Assembly: GCA_947074145.1 (NCBI GenBank)
Contig: CAMTOJ010000017.1
Coordinates: 1 to 54,383, forward strand
DNA length: 54,383 bases
Reading direction: 5' to 3'
Origin: an uncultured Bacteroidales bacterium
Lineage (GTDB): Bacteria; Bacteroidota; Bacteroidia; Bacteroidales; JAUNSR01
Below the pieces are notes generated by a model. That model saw nothing but the letters and a program-made list of their open reading frames with translations. It was not told where the DNA came from and did not search any database. Numbering within the stretch: the stretch's first letter is position 1; the number at the start of each line of letters is the position of its first letter. A program made the translations under genes and the position numbers. Of the stretch, positions 8,117 through 16,629 are shown one piece after another.

Positions 8117-11008
8117 ATGAATAAATTTTTTATTATCGCAATATTGTTCGTTTTTTCATTTTGTGCTATTCAGGCACAAAAAAACGAGTTTCCCGTTGTA
8201 AAAGAGCTAACATTAAGTAACGGAATGACTGTATGGCTGAGTGAAGAACACTCACAACCAAAGGTTAATGGTGCTGTGATTGTGAAGGCCGGGGCTAAAG
8301 ATTCTCCAAACACGGGTATAGCACATTATTTCGAACATATGATGTTCAAAGGCACAAATAAAATCGGAACAACTGATTATGAAGCCGAAAAAATATATAT
8401 GGACTCCATAGCGTCACTTTATGATATCCTTGTTTCCACTACAGATAATATCAAAATAGATTCTTTGCAAAAAGAGATAAATCGATTAAGCATCAAGCAA
8501 TCTGAATATGTCATTCCTAATGAATTTGATCATATTATTAGTCGTTTCGGTGGATCAGATTTAAATGCATACACATCTTACGATATTACAGCATATTTCA
8601 ACACATTCACATCCGATTATATGGAACAGTGGATTGAGGTTAATAGTGAAAGATTATTGAATCCCGTGTTCCGATTATTTCAAAGTGAACTTGAAACAGT
8701 ATATGAAGAAAAAAACATGTATTCCGATAATATTTTCACTGCTCCTCTTGAAGCTGTACTGGAACAATTTTACAAAGATCACCCCTATCGTTATTCTATA
8801 ATTGGAAATTCTGAAAATCTTAAGAAGCCAAATCTTAAAGAGATGGATAAGTTTTTCAAACAGTATTATGTTGGAAACAATATGGGACTTATATTATGCG
8901 GAGATTTCGATTCCGGGAAAGTTATACCTATGCTTGAAGAAAGTTTCGGAAGAATTGAAGCGGGAACTAAGAAGGAAAATGCTTCTGTTAAACCACAACC
9001 TTTCAAAGGGAGAGAAACAATGAAAGCAAAGATTCCAATGCCGTTAATTAAAGGTTTTGTTAAATTATATCGTGGACCACAAGCAACATCCGATGATAAA
9101 GAAGCGCTGCAAATAATATGTTCTATGCTTTGCAACAACAACGGAACTGGGTATTTCGATCTTCTAACTGCTGACAACAAGGTTATGATGGCTCTTGCCG
9201 AATATTCTGATGATATGATAGATGGAAATATTATTATGTTAGGCGCAATACCTAAGCTTATGTTCCAATCTAAAGCTAAAGCGGAAAAGTTGATAAATAA
9301 AGAGATCTTTAAAATCAAAAATGGTGAATTTTCTGACTCTTTATTTAATGCTGTTAAACAGGAGTTAAGAAAACAAGTTCTGATGGGCTATGAGAGCTCT
9401 GAAAATAGATTTGCGCTAATGATAGATAATTTTGCCAATGGAATAACATGGGATAAATATTGTCAAAAACTCTACAAACTTGAATCTCTTTCTAAAGAAG
9501 ATATAGTGACCTGCGCCAATAAATATATTTCTGACGATTACCTTTATGTCGAAAAGAAATATGGGAAGTATCCTAAGGATAAAATTGAGAAACCTGAAAT
9601 AAAACCAATTCCTCTTTCTGAAAATGACACAAGACGTTCTCAATATTTCGAATCAATGGAAAGATCAGATTCTACTGATATAAATATTAAGTTAGTTGAT
9701 TTTAATAATGATTGTAGTACTCTTTCATTAGGTGAAAAATGTAATCTTTTCTATAAAGAAACAGGTGCAAATGATATTTTTGAATGTAAAATAATATACA
9801 AAATCGGGACAAATGCAGAACCCATGCTTGCAATTACTGACCTTTACTTAAACCTTATAGGCACAGATTCTCTCGACTATGAAATGCTAAGAAAGAGTAT
9901 ACAAAGTCTTGGAGGATCAATGGAGTTCAATAGCAACCCCCAAACTTTTAGTCTAAAAGTTACAGGATTTGACGATAAATATAAAGAAACGATGTCACTT
10001 GTAAAGCATTTTATGACAAATGCTAAAGGCAATAAAAAGATGCTTAACACTATAAAATCATCACAAAAAATAAATGATCAATCTTTCATGAAGTCAGGCA
10101 TAGAAATTGCCAATGCCATTTTTGAAAGAATTAGCAGGGGCGAAAATTCTTCATATCTTAACAAAGTCAACATAAAGGAAATCAATAAATTAAAAGAAAA
10201 CACTCTTATTAATCTATTCTCTAATGTGATGGAATATGAATGTGATATACACTATAGTGGTACACTTTCTGCCGATAAGGTAAAAAATATAATTACAAAC
10301 CTAATCGACACCAAATCTATATCAAAACCGAGTGTATCCTATTCCGATCCTAATTACATTGTTTACGATAAACCTATTATTTATTTCTACAATCATAAAG
10401 ATAGTCGTCAAAGTATAATAAAAGGTTATTTCACAACTTGCGAAGAGTTATCTATCGCAGATAGACCGAAAATGAGACTTTTAAATCATTATTTAGGAGG
10501 TGATATGACATCGGTTATGTTTCAGCAAATAAGAGAGTTCCGCTCTTTAGCATACAGCGCATATTCGAATCTTAGCATGGTTCCCCCTAAACATGGAGCA
10601 AAACGTGTTGTTTTAGAAACATCTCTTTCTACCCAGTCCGACAAAACTATAGAAGCAATATATCTTCTTGATTCACTTATTGCCAATATGCCTTTAAATG
10701 AAATCTCTTTTATCTCTACCAAACGTGGCTTGTCAAATTATGCTAACAATAATTATCCCGATATACGATCTATTACACAAAAAATTGCAGAAGATAAATC
10801 TGCCGGATACGATTATTCAAGATTATCAGAATTAAGCATGGCTAAAGATATCTCATTCGATGAGTTTAATGATTTCTATAATAAAATGATAAAGAAAGCT
10901 AACGGCACTTACATCATAGTGGGCAATAAGAAATCAATTGATATGAAGAAACTTGCTGAATTTGCAGAAATCATATATGTTAAAGATGATTTCTTCTATA
11001 AAAAATAG
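8117..11008 (+). CDS. M16-family zinc metallopeptidase, two-domain, secreted
   Basis: A 963-residue insulinase/pitrilysin-family protein. The signal peptide ends near CAIQAQ. The first M16 domain carries the inverted zinc motif HXXEH as HYFEH (about residue 72-76), with the third zinc ligand expected in ELETVYEEKN about 120 residues later. A second M16-like half (about 540-960) includes QQIREFRSLAYSAYS, the R/Y substrate-binding motif typical of the inactive C-terminal half. Such periplasmic proteases degrade peptides inside a closed clamshell chamber. It is flanked by its own terminator and looks monocistronic. Substrate unknown. Confidence 0.92.
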   Translation: MNKFFIIAILFVFSFCAIQAQKNEFPVVKELTLSNGMTVWLSEEHSQPKVNGAVIVKAGAKDSPNTGIAHYFEHMMFKGTNKIGTTDYEAEKIYMDSIASLYDILVSTTDNIKIDSLQKEINRLSIKQSEYVIPNEFDHIISRFGGSDLNAYTSYDITAYFNTFTSDYMEQWIEVNSERLLNPVFRLFQSELETVYEEKNMYSDNIFTAPLEAVLEQFYKDHPYRYSIIGNSENLKKPNLKEMDKFFKQYYVGNNMGLILCGDFDSGKVIPMLEESFGRIEAGTKKENASVKPQPFKGRETMKAKIPMPLIKGFVKLYRGPQATSDDKEALQIICSMLCNNNGTGYFDLLTADNKVMMALAEYSDDMIDGNIIMLGAIPKLMFQSKAKAEKLINKEIFKIKNGEFSDSLFNAVKQELRKQVLMGYESSENRFALMIDNFANGITWDKYCQKLYKLESLSKEDIVTCANKYISDDYLYVEKKYGKYPKDKIEKPEIKPIPLSENDTRRSQYFESMERSDSTDINIKLVDFNNDCSTLSLGEKCNLFYKETGANDIFECKIIYKIGTNAEPMLAITDLYLNLIGTDSLDYEMLRKSIQSLGGSMEFNSNPQTFSLKVTGFDDKYKETMSLVKHFMTNAKGNKKMLNTIKSSQKINDQSFMKSGIEIANAIFERISRGENSSYLNKVNIKEINKLKENTLINLFSNVMEYECDIHYSGTLSADKVKNIITNLIDTKSISKPSVSYSDPNYIVYDKPIIYFYNHKDSRQSIIKGYFTTCEELSIADRPKMRLLNHYLGGDMTSVMFQQIREFRSLAYSAYSNLSMVPPKHGAKRVVLETSLSTQSDKTIEAIYLLDSLIANMPLNEISFISTKRGLSNYANNNYPDIRSITQKIAEDKSAGYDYSRLSELSMAKDISFDEFNDFYNKMIKKANGTYIIVGNKKSIDMKKLAEFAEIIYVKDDFFYKK

Positions 11009-11091
11009 TTATCACAGCTGTTTTTTAATCCTGTTAAATGAAAGATACCAATCTTAAATTTTCCAGATATTTAATCTAATAGGATAAATGC

Positions 11092-11130
11092 AAAAGGGTT
11101 CTGTGCAATAATTAGCCGGAATCCTTTTTT
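11092..11130 (+). terminator. Intrinsic terminator after the M16 protease
   Basis: Stem AAAAGGGTTC / GAATCCTTTT (11092-11101 with 11119-11128, one G-U pair) with a 17-base loop and a T run, 84 bp after the stop codon. Confidence 0.65.
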
Positions 11131-11215
11131 CGATTCCATTGTAAAGAAGACGCCCTTTTAAGTATAATTGAAGTAATAAAAGCTTTATATTTTTAATTTT
11201 TTATTTGTTCAGAGA

Positions 11216-12121
11216 TTATTTAATGGGAAGAGCTGACTCAGCCGATAATCTTTTCTTATAGTTGTAATAAAACCATCCTCCGGATACAATAAACAATACA
11301 GTGGCCAAAAGATCTACATATAGCGGGAATTCATAATTATCTGCTACCTGCTGATCAATACCATTTAACTCAAAATACATTCTTGTGAAATAAGCAATCG
11401 TATTATTGAGAAAATGACACCAAATGGTTATTCCTAATTTACCCGTCCACCAATAAAGAAACCCGAAATATATACCTCCTACAAGAAGTCGCGGTAAAAA
11501 TCCAAAGAAATCTATATGTAATGCACTAAAAAAAAGAGATGTCAACAATATTGATTTTACAGCTTGCCCGGATGTTGGCTTTTCTCCATAAAGTATCTTT
11601 TGAAATGTCCCGCGAAAAAACAGTTCCTCTGATACTGCCGCCACAATTCCGACAATAAACAAAGAGATTGCTATATTACCTATTCCATCAAAACCAATCA
11701 ACATACCCACTCCATCAGCATTATGTTGCTCCCAAAACCAATCTTCAAGAGGCTTCATAAAATCTGGAAACTTAATCGATTTATTAAATTTATAAACTAA
11801 ATCACTTATAGGAATAAGCGATAATATGGATATGAAGGAGATTATTATCTCCGAAAATGTCATTTTTTTATCTAACCCTAACCACTGCCAAAAATTGACA
11901 CCTAATCTCTTTATAAAAAAAATAACAGGCAAGACAAACATCATTATGGTCTGTACTGTCTGTATAACTCTTAACCCGGCGACAGAAATACCATTACCTT
12001 CTGTGCGGAAAGGAATCATTAGTATTGACGAAAGAGCTATTCCTGCCAAAGTGAAAAGAAAAAAATAAATAAAGAAGATAACTATCTTATTAACTGTATC
12101 TGATAATGGTAACTTTCCCAT
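11216..12121 (-). CDS. CPBP-family intramembrane glutamic protease (CAAX/bacteriocin-processing type)
   Basis: A 301-residue membrane protein with about seven to eight hydrophobic segments. It has the three CPBP active-site motifs: EELFFRG (EExxxR, about residues 165-171), an FxxxH-like segment in LFFSALHIDFFG, and HFLNNT (HxxxN) near 240. Members cleave substrates in the membrane; bacterial roles are poorly defined, including bacteriocin immunity and signalling. The gene is isolated, between the M16 protease terminator and the RRM gene, so context does not suggest a substrate. Confidence 0.9.
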   Translation of the reverse strand: MGKLPLSDTVNKIVIFFIYFFLFTLAGIALSSILMIPFRTEGNGISVAGLRVIQTVQTIMMFVLPVIFFIKRLGVNFWQWLGLDKKMTFSEIIISFISILSLIPISDLVYKFNKSIKFPDFMKPLEDWFWEQHNADGVGMLIGFDGIGNIAISLFIVGIVAAVSEELFFRGTFQKILYGEKPTSGQAVKSILLTSLFFSALHIDFFGFLPRLLVGGIYFGFLYWWTGKLGITIWCHFLNNTIAYFTRMYFELNGIDQQVADNYEFPLYVDLLATVLFIVSGGWFYYNYKKRLSAESALPIK

Positions 12122-12261
12122 TCTGTCCCAATTTTTAATAGTGTAAATATAGGTATATAATTAAATATATTTCCCTACCCGGAGATTGTGATTATTGATA
12201 TATAGATATCATAAAATATTAATTATTGCTCCTTTAGAAATTACTCACTGTATATGTCTAA

Positions 12262-12296
12262 AAAAAAACGCTCCCCATTTCCGGGAAGCGTTTTTA
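12262..12296 (-). terminator. Intrinsic terminator after the RRM protein gene
   Basis: Strong hairpin: arms AAAAACGCTTCCC and GGGAGCGTTTTT read on the minus strand around a short loop, then a run of eight T. It is 45 bp beyond the stop of the RRM gene. The mirrored A/T tracts make it nearly bidirectional. Confidence 0.88.
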
Positions 12297-12340
12297 GAAT
12301 AATATCCTTAATATCTTGATTGTATTCTGTTAAGTCAAAA

Positions 12341-12586
12341 TTAGAATTTAGGACGAGCTTCTTTAACAACCATTGTTCTGCCTTCAAATTCAGCTCCGTT
12401 TAGTTCTTCGATAGCTTGAAGTGCAGCAGTTGAGTTTTCCATTTCTGCAAAAGCATAACCTTTAGATTTTCCTGTTTCGCGATCTTTGATGATCTTAACA
12501 GATGTTACAGGTGCATATTCTTCCAATACTTGTTGTAAATCTGATTCCCTAACTCTGTAGTTAAGGTTTCCAATGTAAATGTTCAT
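12341..12586 (-). CDS. Small RNA-recognition-motif (RRM) protein
   Basis: An 81-residue single RRM domain. RNP2 is IYIGNL (residues 3-8) and RNP1 is KGYAFAEM (about 43-50), with beta-alpha-beta spacing filling the whole protein. Such small RRM proteins are common in Bacteroidetes and cyanobacteria and bind single-stranded RNA; roles in global RNA regulation or cold response are proposed. It stands alone, with an A/T-rich leader and a strong terminator. The C-terminus is a short basic tail (KEARPKF). Confidence 0.95.
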   Translation of the reverse strand: MNIYIGNLNYRVRESDLQQVLEEYAPVTSVKIIKDRETGKSKGYAFAEMENSTAALQAIEELNGAEFEGRTMVVKEARPKF

Positions 12587-12917
12587 AAAATAAAAAATAA
12601 AAAATTAAAAAATAAATTTTGGAACATTTGATATACTTGGGGCGATTATTGACAATGAAAGGATTCGCCAATACTATTTGAAAGAATACAGTGCAGTGGA
12701 AATAAATTTCCCGTCATATAAATCAAGTTCTACACAAAGGAAATCATTATTATTTAATTTCCAAGAAAATATTTTTATTTTTTCTAAATACATGATTTTA
12801 AATAGCATAAATAATACTATTTATTATTATTTGGAGTATTACAAATGGAAAATCTATTTTGAAATCATATTTGTGATGCTCTTAATTTTATTCTCTGCCG
12901 AACTCTAAATCATAATT
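12587..12917. other. 331-bp AT-rich intergenic region, no supported gene
   Basis: The first 40 bp are A/T-homopolymeric leader of the RRM gene. A 76-codon plus-strand ORF (12678-12908) has a Phe/Tyr/Ile/Asn-rich composition typical of chance translation of AT-rich DNA, and I do not call it a gene. No hairpin of note. Confidence 0.5.
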
Positions 12918-13556
12918 TTAATATATAAACTTTATCTTCCCGTTATCACGAGGTTTTGCTTCAGGTGATTCATCAGGATAACCCACTCCAATCGCTATTA
13001 AAAGTTTATAATCGGGAGAAAATTCTAACTTATCCAAATAAGGTTTAGCACTCTTTTCTGTGGTAAGGAATCGAATAGGTCCCCCAAGACAACAAGTACC
13101 TAATCCAAGCGATTGTGCAGCTAACATCATATTTTCAGCAGCAAGACCACAATCAAACTCACCTCCTCCCTGAACAGGAGAACCTATAAAAATTACTGCC
13201 GGTGCATTTCTGAACATATTCTTAAAATTAGGATCCTCCGCCATTTTGGGATTTGCCTCTTTGAATAATTCGGTTACACCATCGATATAATCTTTACTCT
13301 CCACAATTCTTATTTCCCATGGCTGCTTATTCATTCCGCTTGGAGCGTTGATTCCACACTTGGCAATAAGCTCCAGTTTATCTCTTTCTACTTGGCGATC
13401 TGTATATTTTCGTATACTGCGACGAGCCATTATAGTTTCAACAACCTGATTTTTAGACTCATCAGCCGTTTCAATCTTCTGTTCGTCACTACCTTTAAGC
13501 TGACATGCCGATAGTCCGATAAGCCCTGCAAGAAGTAATAATTTTGGAGTTTTCAT
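12918..13556 (-). CDS. Nitroreductase-family flavoprotein, predicted lipoprotein
   Basis: The start at 13556 gives 212 residues beginning MKTPKLLLLAGLIGLSAC, a classical lipoprotein signal with Cys at 18; an ATG at 13586 would add 10 residues. The mature part is a nitroreductase fold: VETIMARRSIRKYTDRQV (FMN phosphate-binding Arg/Ser), NAPSGMNKQPWEIRIV, and AAENMMLAAQSLGLGTCCLGG. These enzymes reduce nitro groups, quinones or flavins with NAD(P)H. A lipidated nitroreductase on the cell envelope is unusual, because NAD(P)H is not expected outside the cytosol. The gene is isolated. Confidence 0.88.
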   Translation of the reverse strand: MKTPKLLLLAGLIGLSACQLKGSDEQKIETADESKNQVVETIMARRSIRKYTDRQVERDKLELIAKCGINAPSGMNKQPWEIRIVESKDYIDGVTELFKEANPKMAEDPNFKNMFRNAPAVIFIGSPVQGGGEFDCGLAAENMMLAAQSLGLGTCCLGGPIRFLTTEKSAKPYLDKLEFSPDYKLLIAIGVGYPDESPEAKPRDNGKIKFIY

Positions 13557-13728
13557 TCTTATTGTCTTTTTTATTAGATTTTTCATTCTTCAATATTCAT
13601 TCATCAGACTTAGCTTTTGCCTTATAATAAACTATTTACATCAAAATATTCGTAATACAATTTATCAGAATGATATATTGAAGAATATATAACTTCGTTT
13701 AAAAATAGAAATATATTTTAATAAAAAA

Positions 13729-13758
13729 AAGGGTGTATCAAATTAATGATACACCCTT
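13729..13758 (-). terminator. Intrinsic terminator of the rpsF-rpsR-rplI operon
   Basis: Perfect 10-bp stem GGGTGTATCA / TGATACACCC (13731-13740 with 13747-13756), 6-base loop, followed on the minus strand by a run of T. It is 30 bp after the rplI stop. Confidence 0.9.
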
Positions 13759-13785
13759 CTTAGATCTTTATATCGAAACCGAATA

Positions 13786-14229
13786 TTATTCAGCTACAAC
13801 TTCGAATGGAATCTCTACATTCACATCACGGTGAAGTTTAAGAGTTGCTGTATAAGCACCAACTTCTTTAACCGCTTCTTTGATGTAGATCATTTTACGA
13901 TCGATAGCGAAACCTGCTTTTTCAAGAGATTCAGCGATCTGAATGTTGTTTACAGAACCGAAGATCTTACCGTTGTTAGAAGCTTTAGCACCGATTGTAA
14001 GGCTAACACCTTCCAATTTAGCTGCAAGTTCTTCAGCGTCAGCTTTGATCTTAGCAAGTTTGTGAGCACGTTGTTTCTGATTTTCAGCAAGCATTTTCAA
14101 TGCTGATTCAGATGCAATAACTGCTTTTCCCTGTGGAATAAGGAAGTTACGTCCGTAACCATCTTTAACTACCACTACGTCATCTTTATACCCAAGATTA
14201 AGGATATCTTCTTTCAAAATTACTCTCAT
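13786..14229 (-). CDS. rplI: 50S ribosomal protein L9
   Basis: 147 residues with the L9 N-terminal domain ([37 protein letters not shown]), the long connecting helix, and the C-terminal rRNA-binding domain ([26 protein letters not shown]). It binds 23S rRNA at the base of the L1 stalk. It is last in the rpsF-rpsR-rplI operon, 22 bp after rpsR. Confidence 0.98.
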   Translation of the reverse strand: MRVILKEDILNLGYKDDVVVVKDGYGRNFLIPQGKAVIASESALKMLAENQKQRAHKLAKIKADAEELAAKLEGVSLTIGAKASNNGKIFGSVNNIQIAESLEKAGFAIDRKMIYIKEAVKEVGAYTATLKLHRDVNVEIPFEVVAE

Positions 14230-14251
14230 GTCAATTTCCTCCTCTTGTTAA

Positions 14252-14524
14252 TTATTTCATCATATCAGTTACGTAAGGAAGCAAAGCCAATTGGCGAGCT
14301 CTCTTTACTGCTTGTGCTACACGACGTTGGAACTTCAAAGAAGTACCAGTTATACGACGAGGAAGGATTTTACCCTGCTCGTTCAAGAATTTTTTCAAAA
14401 ACTCAGGATCCTTGTAGTCGATATATTTAATTCCGTTCTTTTTGAAACGGCAATATTTTTTCTTTTTGACATCCACTGAAGGAGGAGTCAAATATCTGAT
14501 TTCAGATGCGTTTTGTGCTGCCAT
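14252..14524 (-). CDS. rpsR: 30S ribosomal protein S18
   Basis: 90 residues with typical S18 motifs: [27 protein letters not shown], then [35 protein letters not shown]. The single Cys in KKYCRF is a usual family feature. It binds 16S rRNA together with S6, which is encoded 3 bp upstream. Confidence 0.98.
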   Translation of the reverse strand: MAAQNASEIRYLTPPSVDVKKKKYCRFKKNGIKYIDYKDPEFLKKFLNEQGKILPRRITGTSLKFQRRVAQAVKRARQLALLPYVTDMMK

Positions 14525-14527
14525 TTT

Positions 14528-14875
14528 TTAATTCTCCTTTACTTCTTTAGATTTTAGACTTCTTCTTTTTGCTGCATATTCTGAAGCATATTTATCCATT
14601 TTGAAAGACATGAAACGGATAACGCGCTCGTCACGACGATATTGAGTTTCAAGTTTTGCAATAACTGTTGGATTAGCTTTGAACTCTATCAGCACATAGA
14701 ATCCTGTTGATTTCTTTTCGATTGGGTAAGCAAGTTTTTTCATGCCCCAATTCTCTTCATTCAAGATCTCGCAACCTTCGTTGACAAGAAGAGCCTTGAA
14801 TTTTTCTACCGCTTCCTTCATCTGAACATCAGATAAAACGGGAGTCAAAATGAAAACGGTTTCGTAATGATTCAT
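14528..14875 (-). CDS. rpsF: 30S ribosomal protein S6
   Basis: 115 residues with the S6 ferredoxin-like fold: [26 protein letters not shown], then [24 protein letters not shown] and [10 protein letters not shown]. It pairs with S18 in the 30S platform. First gene of rpsF-rpsR-rplI, preceded by a near-consensus Bacteroidetes promoter. Confidence 0.98.
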   Translation of the reverse strand: MNHYETVFILTPVLSDVQMKEAVEKFKALLVNEGCEILNEENWGMKKLAYPIEKKSTGFYVLIEFKANPTVIAKLETQYRRDERVIRFMSFKMDKYASEYAAKRRSLKSKEVKEN

Positions 14876-14920
14876 ACTCGTTTATATAAAACTGTTATTA
14901 AATAAGTTTAATTGCGGGTG

Positions 14921-14951
14921 CAAAGATAGAAAAACTTTCCTTATTTGCAAA
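14921..14951 (-). promoter_or_regulatory. Bacteroidetes sigma-ABfr-type promoter for rpsF-rpsR-rplI
   Basis: On the minus strand, -33 TTTG (14948-14951) and -7 TATCTTTG (14921-14928) are separated by exactly 19 bp, which is the Bacteroidetes consensus. This leaves a leader of about 40 nt before the rpsF ATG at 14875. It is the clearest promoter in the window and supports the phylum assignment. Confidence 0.88.
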
Positions 14952-15243
14952 CTTCATTTCATTAAAGGTTTTTATTTTTTTCAATTTCTTATATTTATAT
15001 GAATAAAGCCCTTTTTCGATATATATTTTCATGGATAGTCATTTCAAAAAATGCAAAACTCTAATCTCTTTTATCGACACCTTATAAGGTGAATATCAAA
15101 ATTTTGCAAGGATTTAACCTACACCTTGCAAGGTGTTGATTAAAAAGCTGCTTGCTTTCCAATTTTTTATCTTATGCAAAGATAAACTATCAACGATAAT
15201 AGAATATTTTCTTGAAGAAAAAATACGGCTCGTATTTTCTTTG
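14952..15243. other. Intergenic region with two related 14-bp palindromes
   Basis: Between the efflux operon stop and the rpsF promoter. It holds CACCTTATAAGGTG at 15078-15091 and CACCTTGCAAGGTG at 15122-15135, both perfect palindromes differing only in the central two bases. No supported coding sequence. No T-rich hairpin typical of a terminator is obvious for the efflux operon. Confidence 0.7.
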
Positions 15244-16629
15244 TTAAAGCAGACCGGCAGCTTTAAGATAAACTGTAAATGCAATACGCTGTTTAGCTCG
15301 GGCATTAATCAAATCACTCATAGCCTTTTGCCATATCGACTGCGCCTCAAGATAATCGGCAAGAGTTTCCATTCCGACATCATAATGATCACGACTCATC
15401 TTCAGATTTAGCTGAGCCTGATCAAGAGCTGTTGTTGTTAATCTTACTTCAAGCAAAGCTTCATCATATTCGTTTATAGCACGCATGAGTTCTAGTTGCA
15501 TCAGATCGCTAATTTCTGCAAGTTGAGTCTGAGCAATTTCAACCTCAATCTTTGCAGACGATATTTTTTTTCTCCCCTCTCCCCAATTAAAAAGAGGGAT
15601 GTTAAGATTCACTCCGCCATAAAAACTTGCATTATTGAAAAGTTTTGAATCTACCAGTTTAACTCCATTCGTATAATTATATGATGCGACAGCGGCAAGT
15701 TGGGGCATAAAATCACCTCTTACAAGTCGTACGTTTTGCCGTTTAAGCTCAACTTGATGCATAAGCATGGCATATTCCGGACGTTGTGTAATATCAGCAT
15801 TTAAATTATCTATATCTCCGGTAATTTCGTTATTATCAATTACAGTAACAGATGTCGTCGATAATGGTAAGCCTATTATGTAACAAAGATTCATTTTCGC
15901 GAGCTTCACTCCGTTTTCTGCCTTGCGGTAAAGTAGCTCAGCTTCATTGACCCGTACCATTACCTTTTGAAGATCATTTCGATTTTTCAACCCTGTGGCA
16001 TAAGCATTTTGCATCTGATTGGAAAAGGCGTCAACAACTTCTTTATAAGCTGTTGCGCTTTTAAGAAGTTCCTCCACCTTTATCAGATTCCAAAAAGCAT
16101 CATCAGTTTTTTCAATTATTTCCTTTTCAATTTTTATCATATCAAAGGATGCAATCTTAACACCCTGATCCGCCATCTTAACGGCTGCGTTTATCTTTCC
16201 GCCCATATATATAGGTTGTTCGACTCGCGCACCGGCAGTATAAACAGATCCAATCTCGACATCAAAGTTCAATTCCGGCATTAAGGCATAACTTCCGAAA
16301 ATCGGAGAGCCGTCGGCTGCTTGCCCTATAATATTCGGTTCAAGAACTCCTGTCTGAGCATTAGGAGTGAAAGTTGGCAAATATCCTCCGTCGATGAATA
16401 AAGAAGGTTTGGCATTTGAATAGATATAATTTCCCTCTACCGAAAGTTTTGGCAAATAATTAGTCTTATATGCCTTAAGATTTTGGTTAGCCATATTATG
16501 TTTAAGAGATGATATCTTCCCGCTTCTGTTTGTTTCAACGGCCATTTGACGACACTCTTCAAGTGTCAGATTCTGAGCGGCGAGAGATAAAGTCAAAAAC
16601 ATGAATATATATGTCAGATGTATTCTCAT
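15244..16629 (-). CDS. TolC-family outer-membrane efflux channel
   Basis: 461 residues with a signal peptide (LSLAAQ) and two OEP repeats: first half LTLEECRQMAVETN, second half ending QLNLKMSRDHYDVGMETLADYLEAQSIWQKAMSDLINA. The long alpha-helical heptad regions and the conserved YDVGMETLADYLEAQ segment are typical of TolC/OprM channels. It forms the outer-membrane duct for the RND pump upstream; its ATG overlaps the pump stop by one base (TAATG). Third gene of the membrane fusion protein-RND-TolC operon. Confidence 0.93.
   Translation of the reverse strand: MRIHLTYIFMFLTLSLAAQNLTLEECRQMAVETNRSGKISSLKHNMANQNLKAYKTNYLPKLSVEGNYIYSNAKPSLFIDGGYLPTFTPNAQTGVLEPNIIGQAADGSPIFGSYALMPELNFDVEIGSVYTAGARVEQPIYMGGKINAAVKMADQGVKIASFDMIKIEKEIIEKTDDAFWNLIKVEELLKSATAYKEVVDAFSNQMQNAYATGLKNRNDLQKVMVRVNEAELLYRKAENGVKLAKMNLCYIIGLPLSTTSVTVIDNNEITGDIDNLNADITQRPEYAMLMHQVELKRQNVRLVRGDFMPQLAAVASYNYTNGVKLVDSKLFNNASFYGGVNLNIPLFNWGEGRKKISSAKIEVEIAQTQLAEISDLMQLELMRAINEYDEALLEVRLTTTALDQAQLNLKMSRDHYDVGMETLADYLEAQSIWQKAMSDLINARAKQRIAFTVYLKAAGLL

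Noticed and set aside
12678..12908. 76-codon plus-strand ORF in the gap between the RRM and nitroreductase genes
   Set aside because: Composition (Phe, Tyr, Ile, Asn, Lys) is that of translated AT-rich DNA. It has no domain, signal or ribosome-binding context and starts mid-leader.
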